This document shows, piece by piece, positions 1-5,973 of a DNA stretch of 5,973 bases (position 1 is the first letter of the stretch; each line of letters opens with the position of its first letter). Source of the stretch: Desulfotignum sp. GTDB taxonomy: Bacteria > Desulfobacterota > Desulfobacteria > Desulfobacterales > Desulfobacteraceae. Position numbers and translations under genes: made by a program. The DNA lies in the NCBI GenBank assembly GCA_021737445.1, contig JAIPDY010000205.1, forward strand, positions 1 through 5,973. Direction: 5' to 3'. The notes below the pieces were generated by a model, which saw only the letters and a program-made list of their open reading frames with translations, did no database searches and was not told the DNA's origin.

Positions 1-778
1 GGAACCTGGCCGGTTTTACTGCTCCCGGGTCTGCTGTTCCCGGTCCCTGGCCCAGGCACTGTTTTTGACCCGTCAGCATCCTGACACCCGGGTGGTGATC
101 TTTTACAGAGACATGATGGCCATGGGTGAGGCAGAGGCAGCCTACACAGCGGCCCGGCAGGCCGGGGTGGTGTTTGTGCCCTGGGAGCCCGGCCGGGGCC
201 CGGATCTGGCCCCCCATGACACCGGGTGCCGCATCACCTGGACAGATCCCATCCTGGGCCTGGCCATGGAGATGGATGCAGACTATGCAATCCTGGCCAC
301 CGGCATTGTATCTGGCCTGACCCGGGATCTGGCAGGGATGTTCGGGGCTGCCCCGGACCGGGACGGGTTTTTTGACCAGGCAGATATCAAGTGGCGGCCC
401 GTGGAAGCCGTGGACCCGCGGGTGCTGGCCTGCGGCCTGTGCCTGGAGCCCGGGGGGCTGGATCTGACCCTGGCCAGTGCCCGGGCTGCTGCTGCAAAAG
501 CGGTCTCCTTGCTGTGGCAGAAACGGTTTATGCCGAACCAGGACACGGCCCGGATCAAAAGTGCCTTTTGCAGTCTGTGCCAGGTGTGTGTGGATCTGTG
601 TCCGTTCAGTGCCCGGTATGTGGATTGGGAGACCCGCACCCTTGCGGTGGATCCTCTGGCCTGCCAGGGCTGCGGCATCTGCGCGGCATCCTGCCCTTCC
701 GGGGCTGCCGTGGTGGAGGGGATGTCTGCCGGTGACATGCTGGGTGTGATCAACAAAACATTGTGTGATGCCACATAA
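1..778 (+). CDS. hdrA: HdrA-like FAD/iron-sulfur subunit of heterodisulfide reductase, 5'-truncated by the window edge
   Basis: The frame is open from base 2 with no start codon that fits the family, so this is the last 258 codons of a longer gene; HdrA proteins are usually about 650 residues or more. HdrA is the flavin subunit that passes or bifurcates electrons within the cytoplasmic HdrABC complex. Visible in order (residues of the fragment): the HdrA signature YCSRVCC (6-12); a beta-strand-rich stretch of the thioredoxin-reductase-like FAD domain ending in DYAILATG (94-101); an alanine-rich helix of the usual HdrA type (159-169); and a C-terminal 2x[4Fe-4S] ferredoxin domain with C190/C193/C196/C200 and C221/C224/C227/C231, each followed by proline. 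The N-terminal cluster and FAD-binding GxGxxG lie upstream of the window. It ends 11 bases before hdrC. The family assignment is firm; the electron donor and acceptor are unknown. A paralogous QmoA/QmoB-type protein is less likely because hdrC and hdrB follow directly. Confidence 0.9.
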   Translation, partial: EPGRFYCSRVCCSRSLAQALFLTRQHPDTRVVIFYRDMMAMGEAEAAYTAARQAGVVFVPWEPGRGPDLAPHDTGCRITWTDPILGLAMEMDADYAILATGIVSGLTRDLAGMFGAAPDRDGFFDQADIKWRPVEAVDPRVLACGLCLEPGGLDLTLASARAAAAKAVSLLWQKRFMPNQDTARIKSAFCSLCQVCVDLCPFSARYVDWETRTLAVDPLACQGCGICAASCPSGAAVVEGMSAGDMLGVINKTLCDAT

Positions 779-789
779 AGGAGGTTTCC

Positions 790-1356
790 ATGGCCCTGTC
801 AGATGTAAGGGAAAAACCGGCTGCCAGACCTGAGGCGGCCCGCCGCCTTGAACAGGTGAAAGACAAAGTGGCAGCCTGTATCCAGTGCGGCACCTGTTCC
901 GCATCCTGCCCCAATGCAGAGTTTATGGACATGACCCCCAGGCGGATGTGGCGGGCCCTGCTGGCAGGCCGGGTGGAGACAGTGTTTTTGAGCCAGACAT
1001 TTATTTTGTGCGCCAGCTGCTACATGTGCACCCTGCGCTGTCCCAGGGGGCTGCCGCTGACATGGGCCATGGCCGGATTGAAACAGGCGGCGTTCAGCCT
1101 GTACCCGGACCGGTTCAGGCGGTCCGCACTGTTTTACAGGGCGTTCATGGATAATATCCGGCAGTATGGCAGGGTCAGGGAGATGGAGATGATGACCCGG
1201 TATTTTCTGGCGCTCAAACATCCCCTGGTGCCGCTGGGGTATACATCCATGGGCATCCGGCTGATGGCAAAACACAAACTTCACCTGCGTCTGCCTTCTG
1301 CAGGTCCGGGCAGACTGGCCCCTCTTTTTGACAGGGCAGGCCGGCAGGAGGGATGA
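790..1356 (+). CDS. hdrC: HdrC-like 2x[4Fe-4S] subunit of heterodisulfide reductase
   Basis: A 188-residue soluble protein, the usual size for HdrC, which relays electrons from the HdrA flavin/cluster chain to HdrB. Two ferredoxin-type motifs are complete: C30-x2-C33-x2-C36-x3-C40-P and C74-x2-C77-x2-C80-x3-C84-P. The stretch between them (MTPRRM at 48-53, then a leucine-rich helix) and the flanking CASCYMC (74-80) and RCPRGLP (83-89) are typical of HdrC. No membrane segment is visible, so this is the cytoplasmic HdrC type, not the HdrE- or DsrK-like membrane forms. The start ATG at 790 is well supported: AAGGAGG lies at 778-784, five bases upstream. The C-terminal third (about residues 105-188) is basic and carries no further cysteines. 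Its stop codon lies next to the hdrB start, so translation of the two is probably coupled. Confidence 0.92.
   Translation: MALSDVREKPAARPEAARRLEQVKDKVAACIQCGTCSASCPNAEFMDMTPRRMWRALLAGRVETVFLSQTFILCASCYMCTLRCPRGLPLTWAMAGLKQAAFSLYPDRFRRSALFYRAFMDNIRQYGRVREMEMMTRYFLALKHPLVPLGYTSMGIRLMAKHKLHLRLPSAGPGRLAPLFDRAGRQEG
1346..1351 (+). promoter_or_regulatory. Shine-Dalgarno AGGAGG that decides the hdrB start
   Basis: A perfect AGGAGG sits inside the end of hdrC. It is only one base from the ATG at 1353 but seven bases from the in-frame ATG at 1359. Normal spacing therefore favours 1359 as the initiation codon, although 1353 would give the familiar ATGA stop/start overlap. Confidence 0.6.
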
Positions 1357-1358
1357 GC

Positions 1359-2201
1359 ATGGATTATCTGTATTATCCGGGCTGCTCTCTTGAAGGCACG
1401 GCCATGGAATATGACCGGTCCTGCCGGGCCCTGTCAGGTGCCCTGGGCATGGCGCTTGTGGAGATCTCTGACTGGACCTGCTGCGGCGCCACAGCAGCAA
1501 GGTGTGTGGATGAACTGCTGTCTGTGGTGCTGCCGGCCCGGAACCTGGCCCTGGCGGAAAAAACAGACCCGGGCATTGATATCCTGGTGCCCTGCAGTGC
1601 CTGCTACCTGAATCTGGAAACTGCACGGGAAACCATTCGAACCGACCCTGTCATGCGCAACCGGGTCAATCAGATACTGGCACCTGACAACCTGGTTGTG
1701 ACCGGTTCGAACCGGGTCCGGCACCTGCTGGATGTGCTGTCCCGGGACGGGGCTGCTGATCAGGTGGCTGCCCGGGCCGGCACAAATATGGCAGATCTGG
1801 TGATCGCTCCCTATTACGGGTGCCAGTGCCTGCGGCCCTTTCATGAATTTGATGATCCGGAGCTGCCCCGGTCCATGGACAGATTGATCCGGGCCACAGG
1901 TGCACAGGTTTTGGAATGGGACATGGGCGGCACCTGCTGCGGTGCCGCCACTGCCACCACCAGGCCCGGGGTGGGACAGGCTCTGGTGGGGCAGATCCTG
2001 GCCGGAGCAAAGGATGCAGATGCCGTGGTCACTGTATGTCCCATGTGCCAGATGAATCTGGAGCGGTTCCAGCCGGAACCGGTCCCTGTTTTGTATCTGC
2101 CCCAGTTTCTGGGGCTGGCCATGGGATTGTCTTCCAAAGCGCTGGGATGCGGTTTGAATCTGTCTGATGTCCGGCCTGTCGTCATAAGGGGTGCCCCGTG
2201 A
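1359..2201 (+). CDS. hdrB: HdrB-like subunit with two CCG domains, the probable disulfide-active site of the complex
   Basis: A 280-residue protein (282 from the alternative ATG at 1353) with the duplicated cysteine-rich CCG architecture of HdrB. In known HdrB these cysteines bind two non-cubane [4Fe-4S] clusters that cleave a heterodisulfide. Numbering from ATG 1359, the first motif is C9, C41-C42, C79 and C82 (CX31CCX36CXXC), matching the HdrB consensus. The second is C155, C193-C194, C227 and C230 (CX37CCX32CXXC). Family hallmarks around them are YYPGC (5-9), TCCGA (40-44), PCSACY (78-83), YYGC (152-155), TCCGA (192-196) and CPMCQMNL (227-234). All ligand cysteines are present, so the protein should be functional. 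There is no membrane segment, so it should be cytoplasmic. The adjacent hdrC and hdrA complete an HdrACB set. The substrate cannot be read from the sequence: CoM-S-S-CoB is a methanogen substrate and unlikely here, so a bacterial disulfide or other thiol carrier is inferred. Confidence 0.92.
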   Translation: MDYLYYPGCSLEGTAMEYDRSCRALSGALGMALVEISDWTCCGATAARCVDELLSVVLPARNLALAEKTDPGIDILVPCSACYLNLETARETIRTDPVMRNRVNQILAPDNLVVTGSNRVRHLLDVLSRDGAADQVAARAGTNMADLVIAPYYGCQCLRPFHEFDDPELPRSMDRLIRATGAQVLEWDMGGTCCGAATATTRPGVGQALVGQILAGAKDADAVVTVCPMCQMNLERFQPEPVPVLYLPQFLGLAMGLSSKALGCGLNLSDVRPVVIRGAP

Positions 2202-2205
2202 ACAC

Positions 2206-2210
2206 AGGAG
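2206..2210 (+). promoter_or_regulatory. Shine-Dalgarno AGGAG that favours the ATG at 2216 for the sensor kinase
   Basis: AGGAG lies five bases before the ATG at 2216. The in-frame GTG at 2198, which overlaps the hdrB stop as GTGA, has only a poor purine run (AAGGGG at 2186-2191, six bases upstream). The ATG is the better-supported start; the GTG would add six residues. Confidence 0.5.
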
Positions 2211-2215
2211 ACCAC

Positions 2216-4552
2216 ATGCCTGCCGGATCTGCCGGTGCAAAGGATATCATGGCCCGGGTGATCAGCTACATCCGCTGCAGCCTTGTGTTCCGGCTCATCA
2301 TCATTGTGGGCCTGACCGTGATTCTGTCCATATCCCTGTGGGCATTTTTCAATATCAGAAATTTCAAGGCCCAGAACATGAAAGCCCATATCGCATCCAC
2401 CGACCGGCTGAGCAACTCCATCAAGCTGGGCACCCATTATGCCATGATGCTCAATTCCCGGGATGATATCAACCAGATCATCAACAACATCGCAAAGCAG
2501 CCTGAAATTGAAAACATCCGCATCTATAACAAGTACGGCCAGATCAAGTTCACCAACCAGCCCCATGAGATGGATCAGGTGATCGACATCAAGGCGGTGG
2601 CCTGTGATATCTGCCACAAGCTGGATCCGGCCCCTCCGTCCGATATTCCTCTTTTTGAACGGACCCGCATTTTCCAGTCTCCTGAGGGACACCGGCTCCT
2701 GGGCGTTATCCAGCCCATCTACAATGACCCGGGGTGTTCATCCAGCCAGTGCCATTTTCATTCCAGGGACCAGACCATCCTGGGTGCCCTGGATGTGGTG
2801 GTGTCATTGAAACACACCGACCAGCAGGTGGTGAAAATGGAAAAAGGCGTGTTCAAACTGGCTGTATCCACCATACTGGTCACTTCGGTGATCATATTTT
2901 TCACCATTTTCTTCTTTGTGAAAAAACCCATTATCAAACTGGTGGAAGGCACCCGCCGCATTGCCAGAGGCGATTATGAGGCTGATATCGACATCGGGTC
3001 CGCCCATGAGATCCGGCCCCTGGGTGAAGCGATCCGGCAGATGGGCAAAAAAATCGGCAGGCATCAGGCTGCTTTGAGAAAACAAAAAAATGAATACCAG
3101 GCCCTGTTTGAAAATGCCCCGTGCATGATCGCGGTACAGGACAGGCATTTTCAGCTGCTCCAGTATAACCGGGCCTTCAGGGAAAGATTTGATCCAAGAC
3201 CAAAAGATTTCTGCTACACCGCCTACAAAGGGATGGATGAAAAATGCCCGGACTGCCCGGTGGAAAAAACCTTTGCCGACGGCCGGTCCCATTATGGTGA
3301 AGCAGAAGGGATGGGCCGGCAGGGCCAGAAAAAACACTGGATATTCATCACTGCGCCGATCATGGATGAAAGCGGCAATATCACGGCAGCCATGGAGATG
3401 AGCATCGATATCACCCGCCGCAGAAACCTGGAAAAGGACCTTGAAAAATCTGAAGAAAAATACCATGCTATTTTTAACAACATTTTCAATCCCGTGTTTG
3501 TGGTGGATCAGCAGACCCTGAAGATTTTAGACTGCAATATCAAGGCCATGGAGCTGTATCACCCCGGCAAAGCAGATATGACGGGAAAACTGTTCACAGA
3601 TTTTTTCCCGGAAGATGAACAGACAGCCATGGTCAGGCAGGTGAAATCCCAGAAGGAGATCTCCAAGGTCAGGCATGTCAAGGCGGACGGGCAGATGATC
3701 GATGTGGACATGTGGGTGGCCCCTGCCCGGTATTCAGGCCAGGACGTGTTTCTGATCACCATCAATGATATCACCCGGCGCCTTCAAACCGAGCAGCATC
3801 TGCTCCATGCCAGCAAGATGGCCACCTTGGGGGAGATGTCCACCGGCATTGCCCATGAACTCAACCAGCCGTTGTCTGTGATAAAGTCGTCAGCCAGTTT
3901 CTGCTTAAAAAAGATCCATAAAAAAGAGCCGTTACCAGAAGAGATCTTCAATAAATTGATCGGTAAAATCGACACCAATGTGGACCGGGCTGAAAAAATC
4001 ATCCAGCACATGCGTCAGTTTGCCAGAAAATCAGATATCAAACTGGTGAGAACCCGGATCAATGACGTGCTCGGGCAGACCTTTGAGATGTTTAACCAGC
4101 AGCTCAAGATCCGGGGCATCCAGGTGGTGTGGGAAAAAAAAGAGGACCTGCCCGATATCCTGGCAGATCCGGACCGGCTTGAGCAGGTGTTCATCAACCT
4201 GGTGATGAATGCCAAGGATGCCATCGAGGCCAAGTGGGAAGCACAAGGGGGAGGAAAGGATCAGACAGACCGGATCATCATCCAGACCTTTGTGGCAGAC
4301 GGCAATGTGGTTGTCAAGGTCCGGGATACCGGCCCCGGCATCGAAAAAAAGATCCGGGACCGGCTGTTTGAGCCGTTTTTCACCACCAAGGAGGTGGGCA
4401 GGGGCACCGGTCTGGGTTTGTCCATATCCTATGGGATCATAAAAGAGTGCAACGGCGATATCCGGGCGGGCCGGGGACAGGAGGGCGGAGCAGAATTCAC
4501 CCTTGTTTTTCCGGTGCCCGAACTTCCGGAAGATGAGATTGAATACGCCTGA
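2216..4552 (+). CDS. Membrane sensor histidine kinase with a putative dihaem c-type periplasmic domain, HAMP, two PAS domains and HisKA/HATPase_c
   Basis: A 778-residue protein numbered from ATG 2216 (784 from GTG 2198). A first membrane helix lies at about 22-44 and a second at about 213-235, enclosing a periplasmic domain of about 165 residues. That domain holds two haem-c-type motifs: CDICH (C130, C133, H134) and a CX4CH (C174, C179, H180), with a further histidine at 182. After TM2 come a HAMP linker (about 236-290) and PAS 1 (about 292-402), the latter with a cysteine group C333, C344 and C347 followed by proline. PAS 2 (about 411-524) ends in the typical ND-ITRR. The kinase core has the H-box GIAHELNQPL with His547, the N-box NLVMNAKDA (661-669), G1 DTGPGI (704-709), the F-box FEPFFTT (718-724) and G2 GTGLGL. 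All catalytic motifs are intact, so autophosphorylation on His547 is expected. The periplasmic domain probably senses redox potential or a small ligand through haem; this is inference from the motifs. The gene starts at the hdrB stop and ends 11 bases before the partner regulator. Confidence 0.9.
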   Translation: MPAGSAGAKDIMARVISYIRCSLVFRLIIIVGLTVILSISLWAFFNIRNFKAQNMKAHIASTDRLSNSIKLGTHYAMMLNSRDDINQIINNIAKQPEIENIRIYNKYGQIKFTNQPHEMDQVIDIKAVACDICHKLDPAPPSDIPLFERTRIFQSPEGHRLLGVIQPIYNDPGCSSSQCHFHSRDQTILGALDVVVSLKHTDQQVVKMEKGVFKLAVSTILVTSVIIFFTIFFFVKKPIIKLVEGTRRIARGDYEADIDIGSAHEIRPLGEAIRQMGKKIGRHQAALRKQKNEYQALFENAPCMIAVQDRHFQLLQYNRAFRERFDPRPKDFCYTAYKGMDEKCPDCPVEKTFADGRSHYGEAEGMGRQGQKKHWIFITAPIMDESGNITAAMEMSIDITRRRNLEKDLEKSEEKYHAIFNNIFNPVFVVDQQTLKILDCNIKAMELYHPGKADMTGKLFTDFFPEDEQTAMVRQVKSQKEISKVRHVKADGQMIDVDMWVAPARYSGQDVFLITINDITRRLQTEQHLLHASKMATLGEMSTGIAHELNQPLSVIKSSASFCLKKIHKKEPLPEEIFNKLIGKIDTNVDRAEKIIQHMRQFARKSDIKLVRTRINDVLGQTFEMFNQQLKIRGIQVVWEKKEDLPDILADPDRLEQVFINLVMNAKDAIEAKWEAQGGGKDQTDRIIIQTFVADGNVVVKVRDTGPGIEKKIRDRLFEPFFTTKEVGRGTGLGLSISYGIIKECNGDIRAGRGQEGGAEFTLVFPVPELPEDEIEYA

Positions 4553-4563
4553 AAGGAGGGGAC

Positions 4564-5691
4564 ATGGACAAGACACAGTTTGCCATCCTCGTGGTGGATG
4601 ATGAAGCAGATATCAGAGAAGTCCTTGAAATCGCTCTCACCGATATCGGACACCGGGTGTTTTCAGCCCCGGACGGTAAAACCGCACTGGACCTGTTTGA
4701 AAAACAACACCCCGCCATTGTGATCACAGATATCAAAATGCCGGTCATGGACGGGATTGAACTGCTCAAACAGGTGAAGCGGCAATCGCCTGATACCCAG
4801 GTGATCATGATCACCGGACACGGAGACATGGACCTGACCATTGCCAGCCTCAAGTTCGGGGCCGCAGATTTCATCACCAAGCCTGTGAACGTGGATATCC
4901 TGGAACTGGCCGTGGTCAAGGCAGCAGACCGGCTCATCGCCCAGCAGAAACTGGCGGAATATACCCGGAAACTGGAGATGCTGGTGCTGGAAAAAACAAA
5001 GCTCACCAGCCATTTGTCCTCTCTGGGACTGATGATCGGCACCGTGTCACACAACATCAAGGGCCTGCTCACCAACCTGGACGGGGGGCTGTATCTTGCC
5101 CGGTCCGGGCTCAGGCGCAACAGCCCTTCAGACACGGCAGACGGGCTGGACATGCTTTCCCGGGCAGTGGAAAAGATCAAGCAGATGATCATGGATATCC
5201 TGATGTATGCCAAGGAGCGGCCCACAGACATCCAGCCGGTACCGGCAAAAAAATTTCTGGCCGATATCGAGGAAACCATGGCAGTCAAGGTTTCCCGCCA
5301 CGCCATCAATTTTCAGGTCAGATCAGACCAGGCCCCGGACTCCCTGTATCTGGATGCCGCCTCCATGATGTCGGCCCTGGTGAACATCCTGGACAATGCC
5401 GTGGATGCCTGCCTGGAGGATAAAGACAAAAAAAGGCACCACATCTGCCTGACCATCGGGCAGAAAGAGACCTCCCTGGTCATGGAGATCCAGGATGACG
5501 GGTGCGGCATGGATGTGGAGACCAAGGCAAAGATCTTTGATCTGTTTTTTTCCTCCAAACAGGTGAAAGGCACCGGGTTCGGCCTGTTCATCGCCAGAAA
5601 CATCATCTCCCAGCACCAGGGTACCATTGCCGTTGAATCGGTGAAGCGCCGGGGGACCACGTTTACCATTCTTCTGCCCCTGAAGCAGTGA
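4564..5691 (+). CDS. Response regulator-histidine kinase hybrid (receiver domain followed by a kinase module)
   Basis: A 375-residue cytoplasmic protein with no membrane segment. The N-terminal receiver (about 1-120) has the acidic pair D12-D13, phosphoacceptor D56 in ITDIKMP, T84 and K106 in TKP, so it is complete. A charged helical linker, probably coiled coil (about 115-150), leads to a histidine kinase module. Its H-box is the unusual SHNIKG with candidate His163. A helical dimerisation region (about 150-218) is followed by an N-box with N274 and N278, G1 DDGCGM (311-316) and G2 GTGFGL (336-341), as in an ATP-binding HATPase_c domain. There is no DNA-binding, AAA+ or GGDEF output. The ATG at 4564 has AAGGAGG at 4553-4559, four bases upstream. 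Lying 11 bases behind the membrane kinase, it is the likely acceptor of its phosphate. It may then act as a phosphorylation-controlled kinase or phosphatase on a third protein not encoded here. Confidence 0.88.
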   Translation: MDKTQFAILVVDDEADIREVLEIALTDIGHRVFSAPDGKTALDLFEKQHPAIVITDIKMPVMDGIELLKQVKRQSPDTQVIMITGHGDMDLTIASLKFGAADFITKPVNVDILELAVVKAADRLIAQQKLAEYTRKLEMLVLEKTKLTSHLSSLGLMIGTVSHNIKGLLTNLDGGLYLARSGLRRNSPSDTADGLDMLSRAVEKIKQMIMDILMYAKERPTDIQPVPAKKFLADIEETMAVKVSRHAINFQVRSDQAPDSLYLDAASMMSALVNILDNAVDACLEDKDKKRHHICLTIGQKETSLVMEIQDDGCGMDVETKAKIFDLFFSSKQVKGTGFGLFIARNIISQHQGTIAVESVKRRGTTFTILLPLKQ

Positions 5692-5775
5692 TTCTGAAAC
5701 CGGCAGAAAAAAGGTAATAGAATGGACATCAGCAAAAATTTGTTTTAATCTGAATGGACAGAAACCCAACACACA

Positions 5776-5790
5776 TGCCCTGGATGGGCA
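5776..5790 (+). other. Short perfect hairpin (TGCCC/GGGCA) downstream of the last gene
   Basis: A five-base stem TGCCC (5776-5780) and GGGCA (5786-5790) around a five-base loop. It lies 85 bases after the hybrid regulator stop. No U-tract follows, so it is not a canonical Rho-independent terminator; it could be a 3'-end stabilising structure or chance. Confidence 0.25.
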
Positions 5791-5921
5791 ACATCATCGG
5801 GAATAGATATGGATATTATTGAAAAAACAGGTAAACACGGGTGCATTCCCTTTTAGTTGCATAAGCAAAGTGACCGAAATTGTTTAAAGATATTATTAAT
5901 CAAGATGTTCCATCTCCCAGA

Positions 5922-5937
5922 AAGAAGCTGACTTCTT
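5922..5937 (+). other. Short perfect inverted repeat AAGAAG-CTGA-CTTCTT
   Basis: A six-base stem with a four-base loop in the AT-rich tail. The stem is AT-rich and no T-run follows on the plus strand. It could be a weak hairpin or a protein-binding dyad for a gene beyond the window; the sequence alone does not decide. Confidence 0.25.
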
Positions 5938-5973
5938 AAAAACAGCATTGATTCTGATGTTTCCGGTTTCCAG

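Larger units (their letters stand above)
5692..5973 (+). other. AT-rich intergenic tail without a convincing gene
   Basis: By hand count about 37 % GC, clearly lower than the coding sequence upstream. All reading frames are broken by frequent stops; the best small frame (ATG at 5809, 15 codons) has no good ribosome binding site. Several short inverted repeats are present, but none is GC-rich and followed by a T-run, so no intrinsic terminator can be assigned with confidence. The drop in GC and loss of open frames mark the probable end of the operon. Confidence 0.7.

Noticed and set aside
799..1626. Long minus-strand open frame opposite hdrC and hdrB.
   Set aside because: It is rich in Cys, His, Pro and Gln, has no recognisable domain, and mirrors the GC-rich codons of the genuine plus-strand genes, which carry complete iron-sulfur motifs.
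1841..2692. Minus-strand open frame spanning the hdrB-kinase junction.
   Set aside because: It is antisense to two well-supported genes, and its composition looks like a shadow frame with no domain signature.
380..5270. The palindrome GATATC occurs about 17 times in the window, far more than expected for a six-base word.
   Set aside because: The copies I located fall in the coding frames as GAT-ATC (Asp-Ile), so they follow from preferred codons and the Asp/Ile content of the proteins, not from a regulatory or uptake signal.
4497..5309. Minus-strand open frame opposite the hybrid regulator, rich in Ser, Arg and Met.
   Set aside because: The plus strand here encodes a complete receiver and kinase; the antisense translation has no motif and no ribosome binding site that I could see.
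5692..5708. Inverted repeat TTCTG/CAGAA directly after the last stop codon as a terminator.
   Set aside because: The stem is only five mostly AT pairs and is followed by an A-run, not a T-run, on the transcribed strand.
5809..5856. Short frame from ATG 5809 (MDIIEKTGKHGCIPF).
   Set aside because: Only 15 codons, no good Shine-Dalgarno site, and surrounded by non-coding AT-rich sequence.
5870..5896. Promoter-like pair GTGACC and TATTAT.
   Set aside because: The -35 match is weak, the spacing is only 15 bases, and no downstream gene is visible in the window to support it.

Overview
The window reads as part of a single plus-strand operon from an anaerobic bacterium, most likely a sulfate-reducing member of the Desulfobacterota (Desulfobacter/Desulfotignum/Desulfobacula-like). 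This placement is an inference from three things: the soluble heterodisulfide reductase (Hdr) gene set, a sensor kinase carrying c-type haem motifs in its periplasmic part, and high-GC coding sequence rich in CTG/GTG/GCC codons. No marker gene fixes the taxonomy.

Layout. Positions 1-778 hold the 3' part of an HdrA-like flavin/iron-sulfur protein whose 5' end lies outside the window. Next come an HdrC-like protein with two [4Fe-4S] clusters (790-1356) and an HdrB-like protein with two cysteine-rich CCG domains (about 1359-2201). A membrane-bound sensor histidine kinase (about 2216-4552) and a receiver-histidine kinase hybrid (4564-5691) follow. All five genes are on the plus strand. They are separated by 14 bases or fewer, or overlap by 4 bases if the upstream alternative starts are used, and no terminator or promoter is visible between them. 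The last 282 bases (5692-5973) are AT-rich (about 37 % GC by hand count) and hold no convincing gene.

How the genes may work together. HdrA, HdrC and HdrB should form a cytoplasmic HdrABC-type complex. In known systems HdrA carries FAD and can bifurcate or confurcate electrons, HdrC relays them through its clusters, and HdrB holds the non-cubane clusters that reduce or oxidise a disulfide substrate. The substrate and the electron-donating partner (for example MvhD, Flox or formate dehydrogenase subunits) are not in the window. The sensor kinase has one CXXCH and one CX4CH motif between two membrane segments, so it may sense redox state or a haem ligand outside the cytoplasmic membrane. The last gene is its likely partner. 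It has a phosphorylatable receiver but its output is a second histidine-kinase module, not a DNA-binding domain, so a further phosphorelay step encoded elsewhere is likely.

Most notable: a candidate dihaem redox-sensing two-component relay that appears to be transcribed with, and possibly translationally coupled to, an hdrACB electron-transfer module.
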